Source: Maribacter algarum (ex Zhang et al. 2020)
GTDB taxonomy: Bacteria > Bacteroidota > Bacteroidia > Flavobacteriales > Flavobacteriaceae
Length of the DNA stretch: 64,000 bases
Assembly (NCBI RefSeq): GCF_005885635.1
Contig: NZ_VATY01000001.1
Coordinates: 1,364,001 to 1,428,000, forward strand
Direction of reading: 5' to 3'
The translations under genes and the position numbers were made by a program. Shown piece after piece: positions 18,250 to 26,941 of this stretch (positions within the stretch are counted from its first letter, which is position 1; every line of letters begins with the position of its first letter). The notes under the pieces are model-generated. The model ran no database searches. It was not told the origin of the DNA and saw only the letters and a program-made list of their open reading frames with translations.

Positions 18250-20114
18250 CTTCCCATAAAAACTAAAAGAACACTAATATCAGATGGAGAAACACCGCTA
18301 ATTCTAGAAGCCTGAGCAATAGTCACTGGACGAATAGCTTCAAGTTTCTCTCTAGCTTCGTAAGACAGAGACTTTAGTTTTGAATAGTCAAAATTCTCTG
18401 GAATTTTGACATCTTCTAGTCGGTGAAGCTTGTCAGCGTTGTTCTTTTCCTTAGCGATATATCCCGAGTATTTTACTTGGACTTCCGTTTGTTCTAGCAC
18501 TTCCCTATCCAGACTATTTTCTTCTACAAAAGCTGAAACCGACTTCAATTGAAGCATATGATTCATGGTCACTTTTGGTCTAGAAAATGCTTTAACCATC
18601 TTGTCAGATTGTTTCACTAAAGCAGAATCTACGCTCTCTAAAATCGGATTTATGTCCTCAGGAAGCACGCTTGTTTTTTCAAAAAACTTGATAAAAGCAT
18701 TTGATTTTTCCTGCTTTTCTTCCATTCGTTTCAGGCGTTCTTTTCCTGCCAAACCGATTTCATAGCCTTTAGGAGTTAATCTTAAATCGGCATTATCTTG
18801 ACGCAATAAAGTTCGATATTCTGCTCTAGAAGTAAACATTCGATAAGGCTCTTCCGTACCCTTTGTAATTAAATCATCAATCAAAACTCCAATATAAGCC
18901 TCATCTCTTTTTAGAATAAAATCTTCTTTCTTATTGAGTTTTAGATGTGCATTTATACCTGCCATCAAACCTTGGGAGGCAGCTTCTTCGTAACCTGTAG
19001 TTCCATTAATCTGTCCGGCGAAATATAGATTCTCTACAAGCTTGGTTTCTAAAGTATGTTTCAATTGCGTTGGTGGAAAATAATCGTATTCTATCGCATA
19101 ACCAGGTCTAAAAAACTTCACATTTTCAAACCCAACAACCGAGCGCAATGCCTTGAATTGAACATCTTCCGGAAGCGAAGTTGAAAATCCATTTACATAA
19201 ACCTCAACCGTATTCCATCCTTCAGGTTCTACAAACAACTGGTGGCTATCCTTATCCGCGAAGCGATTAATCTTATCCTCTATAGAAGGACAATATCTTG
19301 GCCCAATACTTTTTATTCTTCCATTGAACATCGGAGAACGGTCAAACCCTTCCTTCAATAAATCATGAACAAGGGCACTCGTATGCGTCATATGACAATC
19401 GCGCTGTGTCTTTAAAGTTTTCGTTTTTGTATATGAAAATTTCTCAGGAATAGCATCTCCTGGTTGAAGAATCATTTTAGAATAATCCAAGGAACGACCA
19501 TCAACTCTTGGTGGCGTTCCTGTTTTCATTCGACCACTTTCGAAACCAAAATCTAGTAGTTGTTCTGTTATTCCCGTAGCTGCCTTTTCTCCTGCTCTAC
19601 CTCCACCAAATTGCTTCTCTCCAATATGGATTAAGCCATTTAGAAAAGTCCCATTTGTTAGAACCACAGCCTTGCCTCTCACTTCAATTCCCAATGATGT
19701 TTTTACTCCGCAAACTTTGCCGTTTTCAACCAGAAGTCCGTTGACCATTTCCTGGTAGAAATCACAATTGGGAGTGTTTTCCAACATCAGTCGCCACTCC
19801 TCTGCAAAACGCATTCTATCATTTTGAGCTCGCGGACTCCACATCGCAGGTCCCTTAGATTTATTCAACATCTTGAATTGTATCGCAGACTTATCCGTAA
19901 CGATTCCACTATAACCTCCAAGTGCATCAATCTCACGAACAATTTGTCCTTTAGCAATTCCGCCCATAGCAGGATTACAAGACATCTGTCCGATGGTTTG
20001 CAGGTTCATAGTTACCAGCAAAGTTTTCGAACCCATGTTTGCAGCGGCAGCTGCAGCTTCCGCTCCGGCATGACCTCCTCCAACAACAATTACATCATAT
20101 TCCTTTTCAAACAT
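18246..20114 (-). CDS. mnmG: tRNA uridine-5-carboxymethylaminomethyl synthesis enzyme MnmG (GidA)
   Basis: A 622-residue FAD enzyme that, with MnmE, modifies the wobble uridine (position 34) of certain tRNAs. The FAD-binding Rossmann motif is VVVGGGHAGAEAA-like (GGGHAG at residues 12-17). Signature stretches include MSCNPAMGGIAKG, GTPPRVDGRS, FRPGYAIEYDYFPPTQL, FAGQINGTTGYEEAA and the C-terminal ALxxxxIxP-like RPVTIAQASRISGVSPSDI. Length fits the family. It lies 10 bases after ybeY in a minus-strand run of genes. In many bacteria mnmG is close to the chromosome origin, in line with the parS sites on both sides of it here. Confidence 0.97.
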   Translation of the reverse strand: MFEKEYDVIVVGGGHAGAEAAAAAANMGSKTLLVTMNLQTIGQMSCNPAMGGIAKGQIVREIDALGGYSGIVTDKSAIQFKMLNKSKGPAMWSPRAQNDRMRFAEEWRLMLENTPNCDFYQEMVNGLLVENGKVCGVKTSLGIEVRGKAVVLTNGTFLNGLIHIGEKQFGGGRAGEKAATGITEQLLDFGFESGRMKTGTPPRVDGRSLDYSKMILQPGDAIPEKFSYTKTKTLKTQRDCHMTHTSALVHDLLKEGFDRSPMFNGRIKSIGPRYCPSIEDKINRFADKDSHQLFVEPEGWNTVEVYVNGFSTSLPEDVQFKALRSVVGFENVKFFRPGYAIEYDYFPPTQLKHTLETKLVENLYFAGQINGTTGYEEAASQGLMAGINAHLKLNKKEDFILKRDEAYIGVLIDDLITKGTEEPYRMFTSRAEYRTLLRQDNADLRLTPKGYEIGLAGKERLKRMEEKQEKSNAFIKFFEKTSVLPEDINPILESVDSALVKQSDKMVKAFSRPKVTMNHMLQLKSVSAFVEENSLDREVLEQTEVQVKYSGYIAKEKNNADKLHRLEDVKIPENFDYSKLKSLSYEAREKLEAIRPVTIAQASRISGVSPSDISVLLVFMGR

Positions 20115-20124
20115 ATCTTTGCAC

Positions 20125-20550
20125 TTAATTCTTTTGTTCCACGTGGAACAATTTCATTTTCTCTTCTTCCTTTGCCCTCATCACCTTTGCTTCCTTATCT
20201 GACTTGTCGCCATAACCCGACAAATGTAAAATTCCATGAGCCATTACTCTTCGTAACTCCTCATCGAAATCTACTTTGAATTCTGCAGCATTTTCCTTTA
20301 CCCGATCAAGGGATATAAATATATCTCCAGCCATTGTATTCCCATCAGTATAATCGAAAGTAATGATGTCAGTATACGTATCATGTTTGAGATACTCTTG
20401 ATTTACCTTCAACAAATAGGCATCGTCACAAAACACATAGGCGATATCCCCTAAAGCCCTGTTCTCAGAACCAATAACTTCAAGCAGCCATTGGGAATAT
20501 AATTCTTCCTTAACTATTTGATAATCTGTAAGATAATTAAAATTAATCAT
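20125..20550 (-). CDS. ybeY: rRNA maturation RNase YbeY
   Basis: A 141-residue metal-dependent endoribonuclease needed for 16S rRNA 3' processing and ribosome quality control. The zinc motif is HGILHLSGYGD (His105, His109). The usual third His of the H-x3-H-x5-H motif is Asp115 here. The C-terminal residues LFHVEQ are encoded by a parS-type palindrome, so the tail appears to be set by the DNA site. The start overlaps the end of the DUF4175 gene by 8 bases. mnmG begins 10 bases after its stop. Confidence 0.93.
   Translation of the reverse strand: MINFNYLTDYQIVKEELYSQWLLEVIGSENRALGDIAYVFCDDAYLLKVNQEYLKHDTYTDIITFDYTDGNTMAGDIFISLDRVKENAAEFKVDFDEELRRVMAHGILHLSGYGDKSDKEAKVMRAKEEEKMKLFHVEQKN
20135..20150. 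other. parS-type centromere site 2, inside the 3' end of ybeY
   Basis: TGTTCCACGTGGAACA, identical in its 16-base core to the site at 17753 and symmetric over 18 bases (20134-20151). It is read in frame as LFHVEQ near the C-terminus of YbeY. The two sites are about 2.4 kb apart. Confidence 0.85.
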
Positions 20551-23500
20551 CGCTTTTGAAATACTCCTTTACCTTATTCTGGAAATTTTGGCGCAAAGGT
20601 AGTGCTTGTCTATTTAAAATCTCAATTTCATTTCGATAATCCTCTAATAATGAGGGCTTAGTAGTTATTGGATTGTTAAACTGGTTCTTGTTTGTATTAC
20701 TTTCGCGCTCAGGTTTCTTTCCCTGCTTCATCGCGGCATTCTCCAATTTCAAGAGTTCATACTGAATGTTATTCATCTTGTTCATGCCTCGCTGCGTAAA
20801 ACCATTCTCTAACAATTCATTCTCGAAATCCTCCATTTGACGTAACAACTTCTGGCCTAACTTGCGGTCGCTGCCATTAATCATGTCTTGTAACTGTTCC
20901 TCCAGGCGTTGGCGAATCATTTGTTGCTCCTTGTAAATCTCATAGATTTCTTTGAGCTCTTCTTCACTTGGTCCATCTCCTTGGCCATTTCCGTCTCCGC
21001 CATCATCGCCGCCTTGACCTCCTTCTCCATTCTCCCCTTTACCTTTTCCCTTTCCATTTTTACCCTCGCCTTCGCCTTCACCACCTTGACCCTCTTTTCC
21101 TTGGCCTTTTTCGCCTTCTCCTTTTTCTCCTTCACTTCCTTTGCCTTTCTCTCCACCCTGAACAGATTCTCCTTCACCTTCCCCTTTTTGACCCTCGCCT
21201 TGCTGTCCCTTTCCTTCACCAGATGGTTTCCCCTGACCTTCCTTTCCTTGGCCTTCCATCTTTTCTTTCAACTCTCCTTGTTGCTTAATAATATCAGGGA
21301 GTTGAAATCCTTCTCCCTCACCTTGCCCCTTACCGGACTGCATGCTCTGTTGCATATTGTCAAGGGTGTTCGCCAGAAAATCTGATAAACTATTAGCCGC
21401 AGTCAACACATATTTTTGATAGGATACACCTTGGTATATTTGACTTTCAGCAATGGCTTCTAAGGCTTTGTCGGTGTTATAATATACCTCTGTGATTTGC
21501 TCATTGACAAACTCAGCTAACTCTGCACGCCGAAGGGATAAAGCAAACAAGCTGTCATCAACATGCTCGAAAAGCTTACGCAATTCTTGTTGCTCACGAA
21601 TTGAACTTGAAAACTGAGGCGAGTCTGCATCAACTTCCTCAAGCTCCTCATATAGGTTTTCCTGTTTGAAAGAGAAAATGACCAAGTTGTCTAAAATCTG
21701 ACGTAGCATTTCGGCATCTTCTGTAATAGAGGAGCCTCCTCCACCTCCACCAGCTGAGGACTCTTGCAATTGCTCACTCATTTCCTTCATTTTCTGAGCA
21801 GCGGACTTCTGTTTTTTCTTGGCATTGTTAGCACTATTTTCCTTCTCCTCCGTATCTGAAGATTGCTCATCTCCTTGTTGTTTATTGATTTCTTCTAAAG
21901 CTTCTTTTTGGTCTTTCTTGACTGATTCTTCCTTTTTCTTGTCTACGTTAAGGTCTAGCGGTTTCTTTAAATCGGCATTGTCCTTCTTCAACTCGTCTAG
22001 CTCCTTGGCAATCTCTTCAAATTTTTCATTGAGCTTTTCCTGTTCCTTATTTTGAAATTGCTCCCCCAGATTCAGTTCAGATAAGGTTTCCTGTCGCTCT
22101 GCTAGTTTCTCTAGGTCTTTTGCTAACTGCGCCGCTTTTTCAGTCACATAATACCGTTTGGTCAATTCTAGCAATTGTTCAAGATTCCGCTCGCTGTTCT
22201 GCTGTTTTTTACCTAATTCTTCCAGGCGTTTCGCCAATTCTTCTTTATCAATCTTTTCTGCGATTTTATTCAACTCCTCCAACAACTTCTCATTCTTCTT
22301 TGCTTCAATCTCTTGTCGTTCTAGACGTTCTTTAAGCAACTCATTCATCTCATCTTCTTTTTCACCCTTATTGAGATTCTCTTTCAGTTGCTTACTGAAC
22401 TTCTGCATCATCTGCTCCTGTTGCTGTTGCTTCTTCAGGAAATCCTTCACCTGATTCTGGTCATTGAAATTGAGTTGTTTCTTCTCCTTTTGGTTTTGAT
22501 TGATTTCTTTAAGGGTTTCCTTTTGCTCCTTGAATTTTTCTAGGGACTTATCCAAATTGTCTATAATGGACTGTTGCGACTCAAGCTCCTTGTTCTTTAA
22601 CTGATTTTCATCAAGCAAAACCGTTGAAAATACTTGGCTTTTGGAAGTTTTTCCATTGTGAACACCATCATTGTCCGTCGCCTCGAAATAGAAGCTATAA
22701 TTCTTGCCGGCATCTAATTGTAACCCAGAAGGGAAGGTGTAATAGAACTGATTGAAATTGGAGTTCGGTTCTCCCAACTCCAATATTTGTCGGTCTTCCA
22801 CATCTCCGTCAGGATAACAAACCAAACGAATGCGTCTCAACTTATAATCATCGGAAGCCTCGCCGATATAATAAGATGTATTCGGATTCAAAGAATCTAA
22901 AACCTGCTTCGCCTTTATCGTCGGATACGCATCCTTTATAACATCAAAGCGATACGCCAACTTCTCATAATCGGCAATGTTTGCATTAGATGTGCTTAAC
23001 TCATAGTTGAGATTTGAGAATACACGCTTTGCCATTTCAAAAGCATCTTCTGATTTTGAAAAGGCTATAGAAGTATCCTTTGTAACCAAATGAATGTTCT
23101 CCGTATGCTTCCCTTTAATTTGCCAAGTCACTCGTGTTCCTTCCGGAAACGTAGCATTTCCTGTACTTTTCAGTATTTCGGATTTTCTATTCGTATACCT
23201 AGGATAATTTAAAAGCAGCTCAAAATTCTGAATCGAAGGTGTTTTTAAAGCATTCAACTGATATTCCCGAGAAAATATACCGTTTGCCTTAAAAGAGAAG
23301 CTTGTGGAAGTTAGGGGAGGTGTAAAGGTATATTGATAGATGCCATTTTGTTGCTGTAACAACAGGTCTTTTCCGTCAATCGTAATAAATACTTGGTCTG
23401 GGCGAATTTCTCCTTCAGTTGTTACTTGAACGGTGACCGCTTTGGAATCCAAAACATTTAAATCATTAGACAGTAATCGAAACCCAAAAGGTGCCGGCGG

Positions 23501-24118
23501 CTCGTAAGCTACATCATAATTTACAACCCGATTGTAAGAGCCAAAGAAATCACTCAGATTCCCGCTTAGCCAAATCAATCCGAAGAGCAAAGCCGGAATT
23601 GCCAAATACTTTACATATTTCACATTCTCACTAAAATCGACTGCTTTGGTAAAAGGAATGGGATTTAAAGTTTCAGAGCGCTGATCAATACTGGCTAGTA
23701 AAAGTTCAGATTGGTTTTTATCATCTGCTAAATCCAGCAAATTATAAAGCTTATCATCCACATCCGGAAAATGCTTCCCAATTAGTAGTGAAGCCTGTTT
23801 GTGACTAATTCCCTTTTTCAATTTAAACAAGTAGAATAGGGGTGTCAAGATGTATTTAAATAATAGGAAAGCCTCTATTCCCACAAAAATTAACAGCAAA
23901 ATCAAACGTCCTGTTGAATTCAACCAAAGGAAGTATTCCACACCCAATGTCACCAAAAAGAACAACAATCCGAGGGCCAAAAAAAGTAGAACCCCTTTGA
24001 GCAATAACTTCGTGTAATACTTTTTGGTAAAATCGCTGAGTTTGAGAAGTATGTTATTGTAACTGTTCAAATTCACTATATTTAGTACCAAGATACTCGT
24101 TCTCACAAATTTAAACAT
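20543..24118 (-). CDS. DUF4175 family large membrane-anchored coiled-coil protein
   Basis: About 1190 residues. Three membrane segments lie near the N-terminus (LLFLALGLLFFLVTLGVEYF, LILLLIFVGIEAFLLF and YLAIPALLFGLIWL). A beta-rich extracytoplasmic domain follows, then a very long Glu/Lys/Gln/Asn-rich coiled coil (about residues 510-790). A low-complexity Gly/Glu/Lys/Gln tract (about 925-1070) and a final helical part close it. The family is widespread in Bacteroidota and of unknown function. Start choice is uncertain: ATG at 24118 is listed, but a TAnnTTTG element lies just inside it, and GTG 24076 or TTG 24070 would give an N-terminus (NSYNNILLKL) closer to what I recall of the family. It leads a run into ybeY and mnmG. 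Confidence 0.85.
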   Translation of the reverse strand: MFKFVRTSILVLNIVNLNSYNNILLKLSDFTKKYYTKLLLKGVLLFLALGLLFFLVTLGVEYFLWLNSTGRLILLLIFVGIEAFLLFKYILTPLFYLFKLKKGISHKQASLLIGKHFPDVDDKLYNLLDLADDKNQSELLLASIDQRSETLNPIPFTKAVDFSENVKYVKYLAIPALLFGLIWLSGNLSDFFGSYNRVVNYDVAYEPPAPFGFRLLSNDLNVLDSKAVTVQVTTEGEIRPDQVFITIDGKDLLLQQQNGIYQYTFTPPLTSTSFSFKANGIFSREYQLNALKTPSIQNFELLLNYPRYTNRKSEILKSTGNATFPEGTRVTWQIKGKHTENIHLVTKDTSIAFSKSEDAFEMAKRVFSNLNYELSTSNANIADYEKLAYRFDVIKDAYPTIKAKQVLDSLNPNTSYYIGEASDDYKLRRIRLVCYPDGDVEDRQILELGEPNSNFNQFYYTFPSGLQLDAGKNYSFYFEATDNDGVHNGKTSKSQVFSTVLLDENQLKNKELESQQSIIDNLDKSLEKFKEQKETLKEINQNQKEKKQLNFNDQNQVKDFLKKQQQQEQMMQKFSKQLKENLNKGEKEDEMNELLKERLERQEIEAKKNEKLLEELNKIAEKIDKEELAKRLEELGKKQQNSERNLEQLLELTKRYYVTEKAAQLAKDLEKLAERQETLSELNLGEQFQNKEQEKLNEKFEEIAKELDELKKDNADLKKPLDLNVDKKKEESVKKDQKEALEEINKQQGDEQSSDTEEKENSANNAKKKQKSAAQKMKEMSEQLQESSAGGGGGGSSITEDAEMLRQILDNLVIFSFKQENLYEELEEVDADSPQFSSSIREQQELRKLFEHVDDSLFALSLRRAELAEFVNEQITEVYYNTDKALEAIAESQIYQGVSYQKYVLTAANSLSDFLANTLDNMQQSMQSGKGQGEGEGFQLPDIIKQQGELKEKMEGQGKEGQGKPSGEGKGQQGEGQKGEGEGESVQGGEKGKGSEGEKGEGEKGQGKEGQGGEGEGEGKNGKGKGKGENGEGGQGGDDGGDGNGQGDGPSEEELKEIYEIYKEQQMIRQRLEEQLQDMINGSDRKLGQKLLRQMEDFENELLENGFTQRGMNKMNNIQYELLKLENAAMKQGKKPERESNTNKNQFNNPITTKPSLLEDYRNEIEILNRQALPLRQNFQNKVKEYFKSDD
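24106..24113 (-). promoter_or_regulatory. Candidate -7 element for the DUF4175-ybeY-mnmG run
   Basis: Reads TAAATTTG on the minus strand (perfect TAnnTTTG). It lies 3' of the ATG at 24118, so if used, translation must begin at a downstream GTG or TTG. No -33 TTG is seen at the right spacing. Confidence 0.35.
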
Positions 24119-24166
24119 CAAATTCGTGTTAAACCCGCTCGCCGAGCATTATTAGATAAAAGACAG

Positions 24167-25219
24167 ATGTTAAAAGATTTAAAGTACCTCGCAGCAATGA
24201 CCTTGCCCATTTCGGCCGTCATAAGTATTTATTTTAAAGGTTATTTCAGCTATTTTACGCCGTTCTACGCTTTTGTTTTGATTCCTATTTTAGAACTCCT
24301 ATTGCCACATGACCCTTCAAATTACGAGGGTGAGGAGCGTGAGGAAAAGAAAAAAAGCAAGCTTTTCGATTGGATGCTTTACTTGAATGCTCCGGTAATA
24401 TTCGGACTTCTAGCCTTTCTACTTTGGGATATTACCACAACGAGCTACGCCACCTATGAACTTGTCGGATTAATATTGTCTATGGGAATTGTTCTCGGCA
24501 CCAACGGAATTAATGTTGCTCATGAATTGGGTCACCGTCAAAAAACCAATGAGCGCCATTTAGGAAAACTATTACTCTTGCCATCATTTTATATGCACTT
24601 TTATATCGAGCACAACTTCGGTCATCACGCCCAAGCGGCCACAAAGGAAGACCCAGCTACTGCACAATACAACCAAACGGTATATTCGTTTTGGTTTACC
24701 TCAGTGATTCGCCAGTATTTCAGTGCTTGGAAGCTGCAGTCAAAATTGCTGAAGTCCCATAAACAGACGTTTCTCTCTATAAAAAACGATATGCTGTGGT
24801 ATACCGTATTTCAAATCACCTACTTAGTAATTGTTTTCTTTTTCTTTGGCAAATTAGGTGTTCTTTTTGCGGTTACTAGCGGGATTGTTGGCTTTCTAAT
24901 GCTGGAAACCGTAAACTATATCGAACACTATGGACTTATGCGCAACAAACTGCCTTCAGGACGGTACGAACGTGTTCGCGAGATCCACTCTTGGAATAGC
25001 AATCATGTAATGGGAAGAATTGTCCTTTATGAATTGACCCGCCATAGCGACCATCATTACAAATCTTCTAAAAAGTATCAGATCCTTGACTATCACGATA
25101 TTTCACCACAAATGCCTTTCGGTTATCCCACTTCGATGGTAATGTCATTTCTCCCTCCTCTTTGGTTCAAAATCATGAATCCACGTATTCCAGAAGGGAT
25201 GAAACCTGTGAAGGCTTAA
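24167..25219 (+). CDS. AlkB-like membrane di-iron hydroxylase (alkane 1-monooxygenase family)
   Basis: A 350-residue membrane protein of the fatty acid desaturase/AlkB superfamily. It has hydrophobic segments in the first 115 residues and again at about 212-248. The iron-binding His boxes are complete: HELGH (119-123), EHNFGHH (148-154), NYIEHYGLM (250-258) and RHSDHH (292-297). NYIEHYGL and RHSDHH are close to those of AlkB and XylM. It probably inserts oxygen at the end of an alkane or another hydrophobic chain, using rubredoxin or ferredoxin electrons. No rubredoxin gene is adjacent, and the substrate is not certain. It is divergent from the DUF4175 gene. Confidence 0.85.
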   Translation: MLKDLKYLAAMTLPISAVISIYFKGYFSYFTPFYAFVLIPILELLLPHDPSNYEGEEREEKKKSKLFDWMLYLNAPVIFGLLAFLLWDITTTSYATYELVGLILSMGIVLGTNGINVAHELGHRQKTNERHLGKLLLLPSFYMHFYIEHNFGHHAQAATKEDPATAQYNQTVYSFWFTSVIRQYFSAWKLQSKLLKSHKQTFLSIKNDMLWYTVFQITYLVIVFFFFGKLGVLFAVTSGIVGFLMLETVNYIEHYGLMRNKLPSGRYERVREIHSWNSNHVMGRIVLYELTRHSDHHYKSSKKYQILDYHDISPQMPFGYPTSMVMSFLPPLWFKIMNPRIPEGMKPVKA

Positions 25220-25255
25220 ATCAAATTTCTACATGTTTTAGCCTATCGGATTTCC

Positions 25256-25263
25256 TATCTTTG
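25256..25263 (+). promoter_or_regulatory. Candidate -7 element of gltX
   Basis: TATCTTTG matches TAnnTTTG and lies 20 bases before the gltX ATG. Confidence 0.5.
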
Positions 25264-25283
25264 CAGCTCAAAAATGAGAAGCT

Positions 25284-26795
25284 ATGAGTCAGAAAGTCCG
25301 TGTTCGTTTTGCACCTAGTCCTACAGGTCCATTACATATTGGAGGAGTGCGTACCGCACTTTTCAATTACCTGTTTGCCAAAAAACACGGAGGTGATTTT
25401 ATTCTTCGAATTGAAGATACCGACCAGAATCGTTATGTAGAAGGAGCAGAGCAATATATCGTTGATGCCCTGAATTGGTGTGGTATTCCCTTTGACGAAG
25501 GTGTTGACAAAGAAGGTGGTTTTGGTCCATATAGACAGAGCGAGCGTAAAGACCTTTATAGACAATATGCAGATGAGCTTATCTCAAATGGGAAGGCATA
25601 CTATGCTTTTGACACTTCCGAGAAGCTAGATTTTCATAGAAAAGACCATGAAGCTAATGGCAAGACTTTTATCTATAACTGGCACAATCGATTAAAACTT
25701 ACCAATTCTCTTTCATTACCCGCTGAAGAAGTGCAAGCAAAACTAGATGCTGGAGAGGATTATGTAATTCGCTTCAAATCTCCTCAAGATGAAAAATTGG
25801 TTTTAACGGATATCATCCGTGGCGAAATACATATTGACACCAATATTCTTGACGACAAAGTTCTTTTTAAAAGTGATGGCATGCCGACCTATCATTTAGC
25901 AAATATTGTGGATGACCATTTGATGGAAATCTCACATGTGATTCGAGGAGAAGAATGGTTGCCCTCTTTGGCATTGCACCAACAATTATATGATGCCTTT
26001 GGATGGAATGCGCCCCAATTTGCTCATTTACCCTTAATAATGAAACCTGTAGGGAAAGGGAAATTAAGTAAACGAGACGGAGAGAAATTGGGCTTTCCCG
26101 TATTTCCCTTGTCATGGAATGAATCAAAAGGGTACAGAGAAGAAGGTTATTTTCCTGAAGCTGTTGTCAACTTTTTGGCCATGCTCGGCTGGAATCCCGG
26201 TACGGAACAAGAACTATTTAGCCTTTCGGAATTGGTAGACACCTTTAGTTTGGAAAGGGTAAACAAATCAGGAGCACGATTTGACCCTGATAAGACGAAA
26301 TGGTATAATCAACAGTACTTGCAAGAGAGGGGTGATGAAGAACTTGCGACTTTATTTAGCTCAGAACTAAACGACAAAGAGATTCTTTTCCTGGCTAAGA
26401 ATGGCGATTGGCTTAAAAAGGTAGTATCACTAATAAAAGAACGCGCAACTTTTGTTTCCGATTTTTGGGGGCTCTCTGATTACTTCTTTGTGGCACCTAC
26501 TACTTACAATGAAAAAGCATCCAGAAAACATTGGAAAGAAGGGACTCCTGAAATACTAAACCAATTGGTATCTGTACTAGAATCCATTTCTGACTTCTCT
26601 TCTGAAAACGTGGAAACCCAAGTAAAATTATGGATTACCGAAAAAGAACTGTCTTTTGGAAAAGTGATGCCTCTACTTCGTTTGGTGATTGTTGGCGACA
26701 TGAAAGGGCCTCATATTTTTGATATCCTAGAGATGATTGGGAAGGAAGAAAGTATCCAAAGAATACAAACTGCTATTGAAAAATTGAGTTCTTAG
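25284..26795 (+). CDS. gltX: Glutamyl-tRNA synthetase
   Basis: A 503-residue class I aminoacyl-tRNA synthetase that charges tRNA-Glu in the cytoplasm. The HIGH motif appears as FAPSPTGPLHIGGVRTALFNY (HIG at residues 18-20) and the KMSKS motif as KLSKRDG (about 261-267). GEEWLPSLALHQQLY is the conserved stretch before it, and the C-terminal helical anticodon-binding domain is present. Length is typical. It is transcribed alone or with the SPFH gene 146 bases downstream. Confidence 0.97.
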   Translation: MSQKVRVRFAPSPTGPLHIGGVRTALFNYLFAKKHGGDFILRIEDTDQNRYVEGAEQYIVDALNWCGIPFDEGVDKEGGFGPYRQSERKDLYRQYADELISNGKAYYAFDTSEKLDFHRKDHEANGKTFIYNWHNRLKLTNSLSLPAEEVQAKLDAGEDYVIRFKSPQDEKLVLTDIIRGEIHIDTNILDDKVLFKSDGMPTYHLANIVDDHLMEISHVIRGEEWLPSLALHQQLYDAFGWNAPQFAHLPLIMKPVGKGKLSKRDGEKLGFPVFPLSWNESKGYREEGYFPEAVVNFLAMLGWNPGTEQELFSLSELVDTFSLERVNKSGARFDPDKTKWYNQQYLQERGDEELATLFSSELNDKEILFLAKNGDWLKKVVSLIKERATFVSDFWGLSDYFFVAPTTYNEKASRKHWKEGTPEILNQLVSVLESISDFSSENVETQVKLWITEKELSFGKVMPLLRLVIVGDMKGPHIFDILEMIGKEESIQRIQTAIEKLSS

Positions 26796-26941
26796 AAACC
26801 TAAGCCGCAATTGAAATTCATAGCTTCCTATCCTTGGCATTTGCTGAAAGACCTCACCTTTTGTAACATTTCCGAGGGAAATCCTACACATATGTAAAGT
26901 GATTTACGTAAATTTCATATATAAACCTAAAAACAAAAAAT

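Noticed and set aside
20909-22454. Plus-strand reading frames opposite the DUF4175 gene
   Set aside because: Leu/Ser/Phe-rich strings that are the reverse complement of Glu/Lys/Gln coiled-coil codons.
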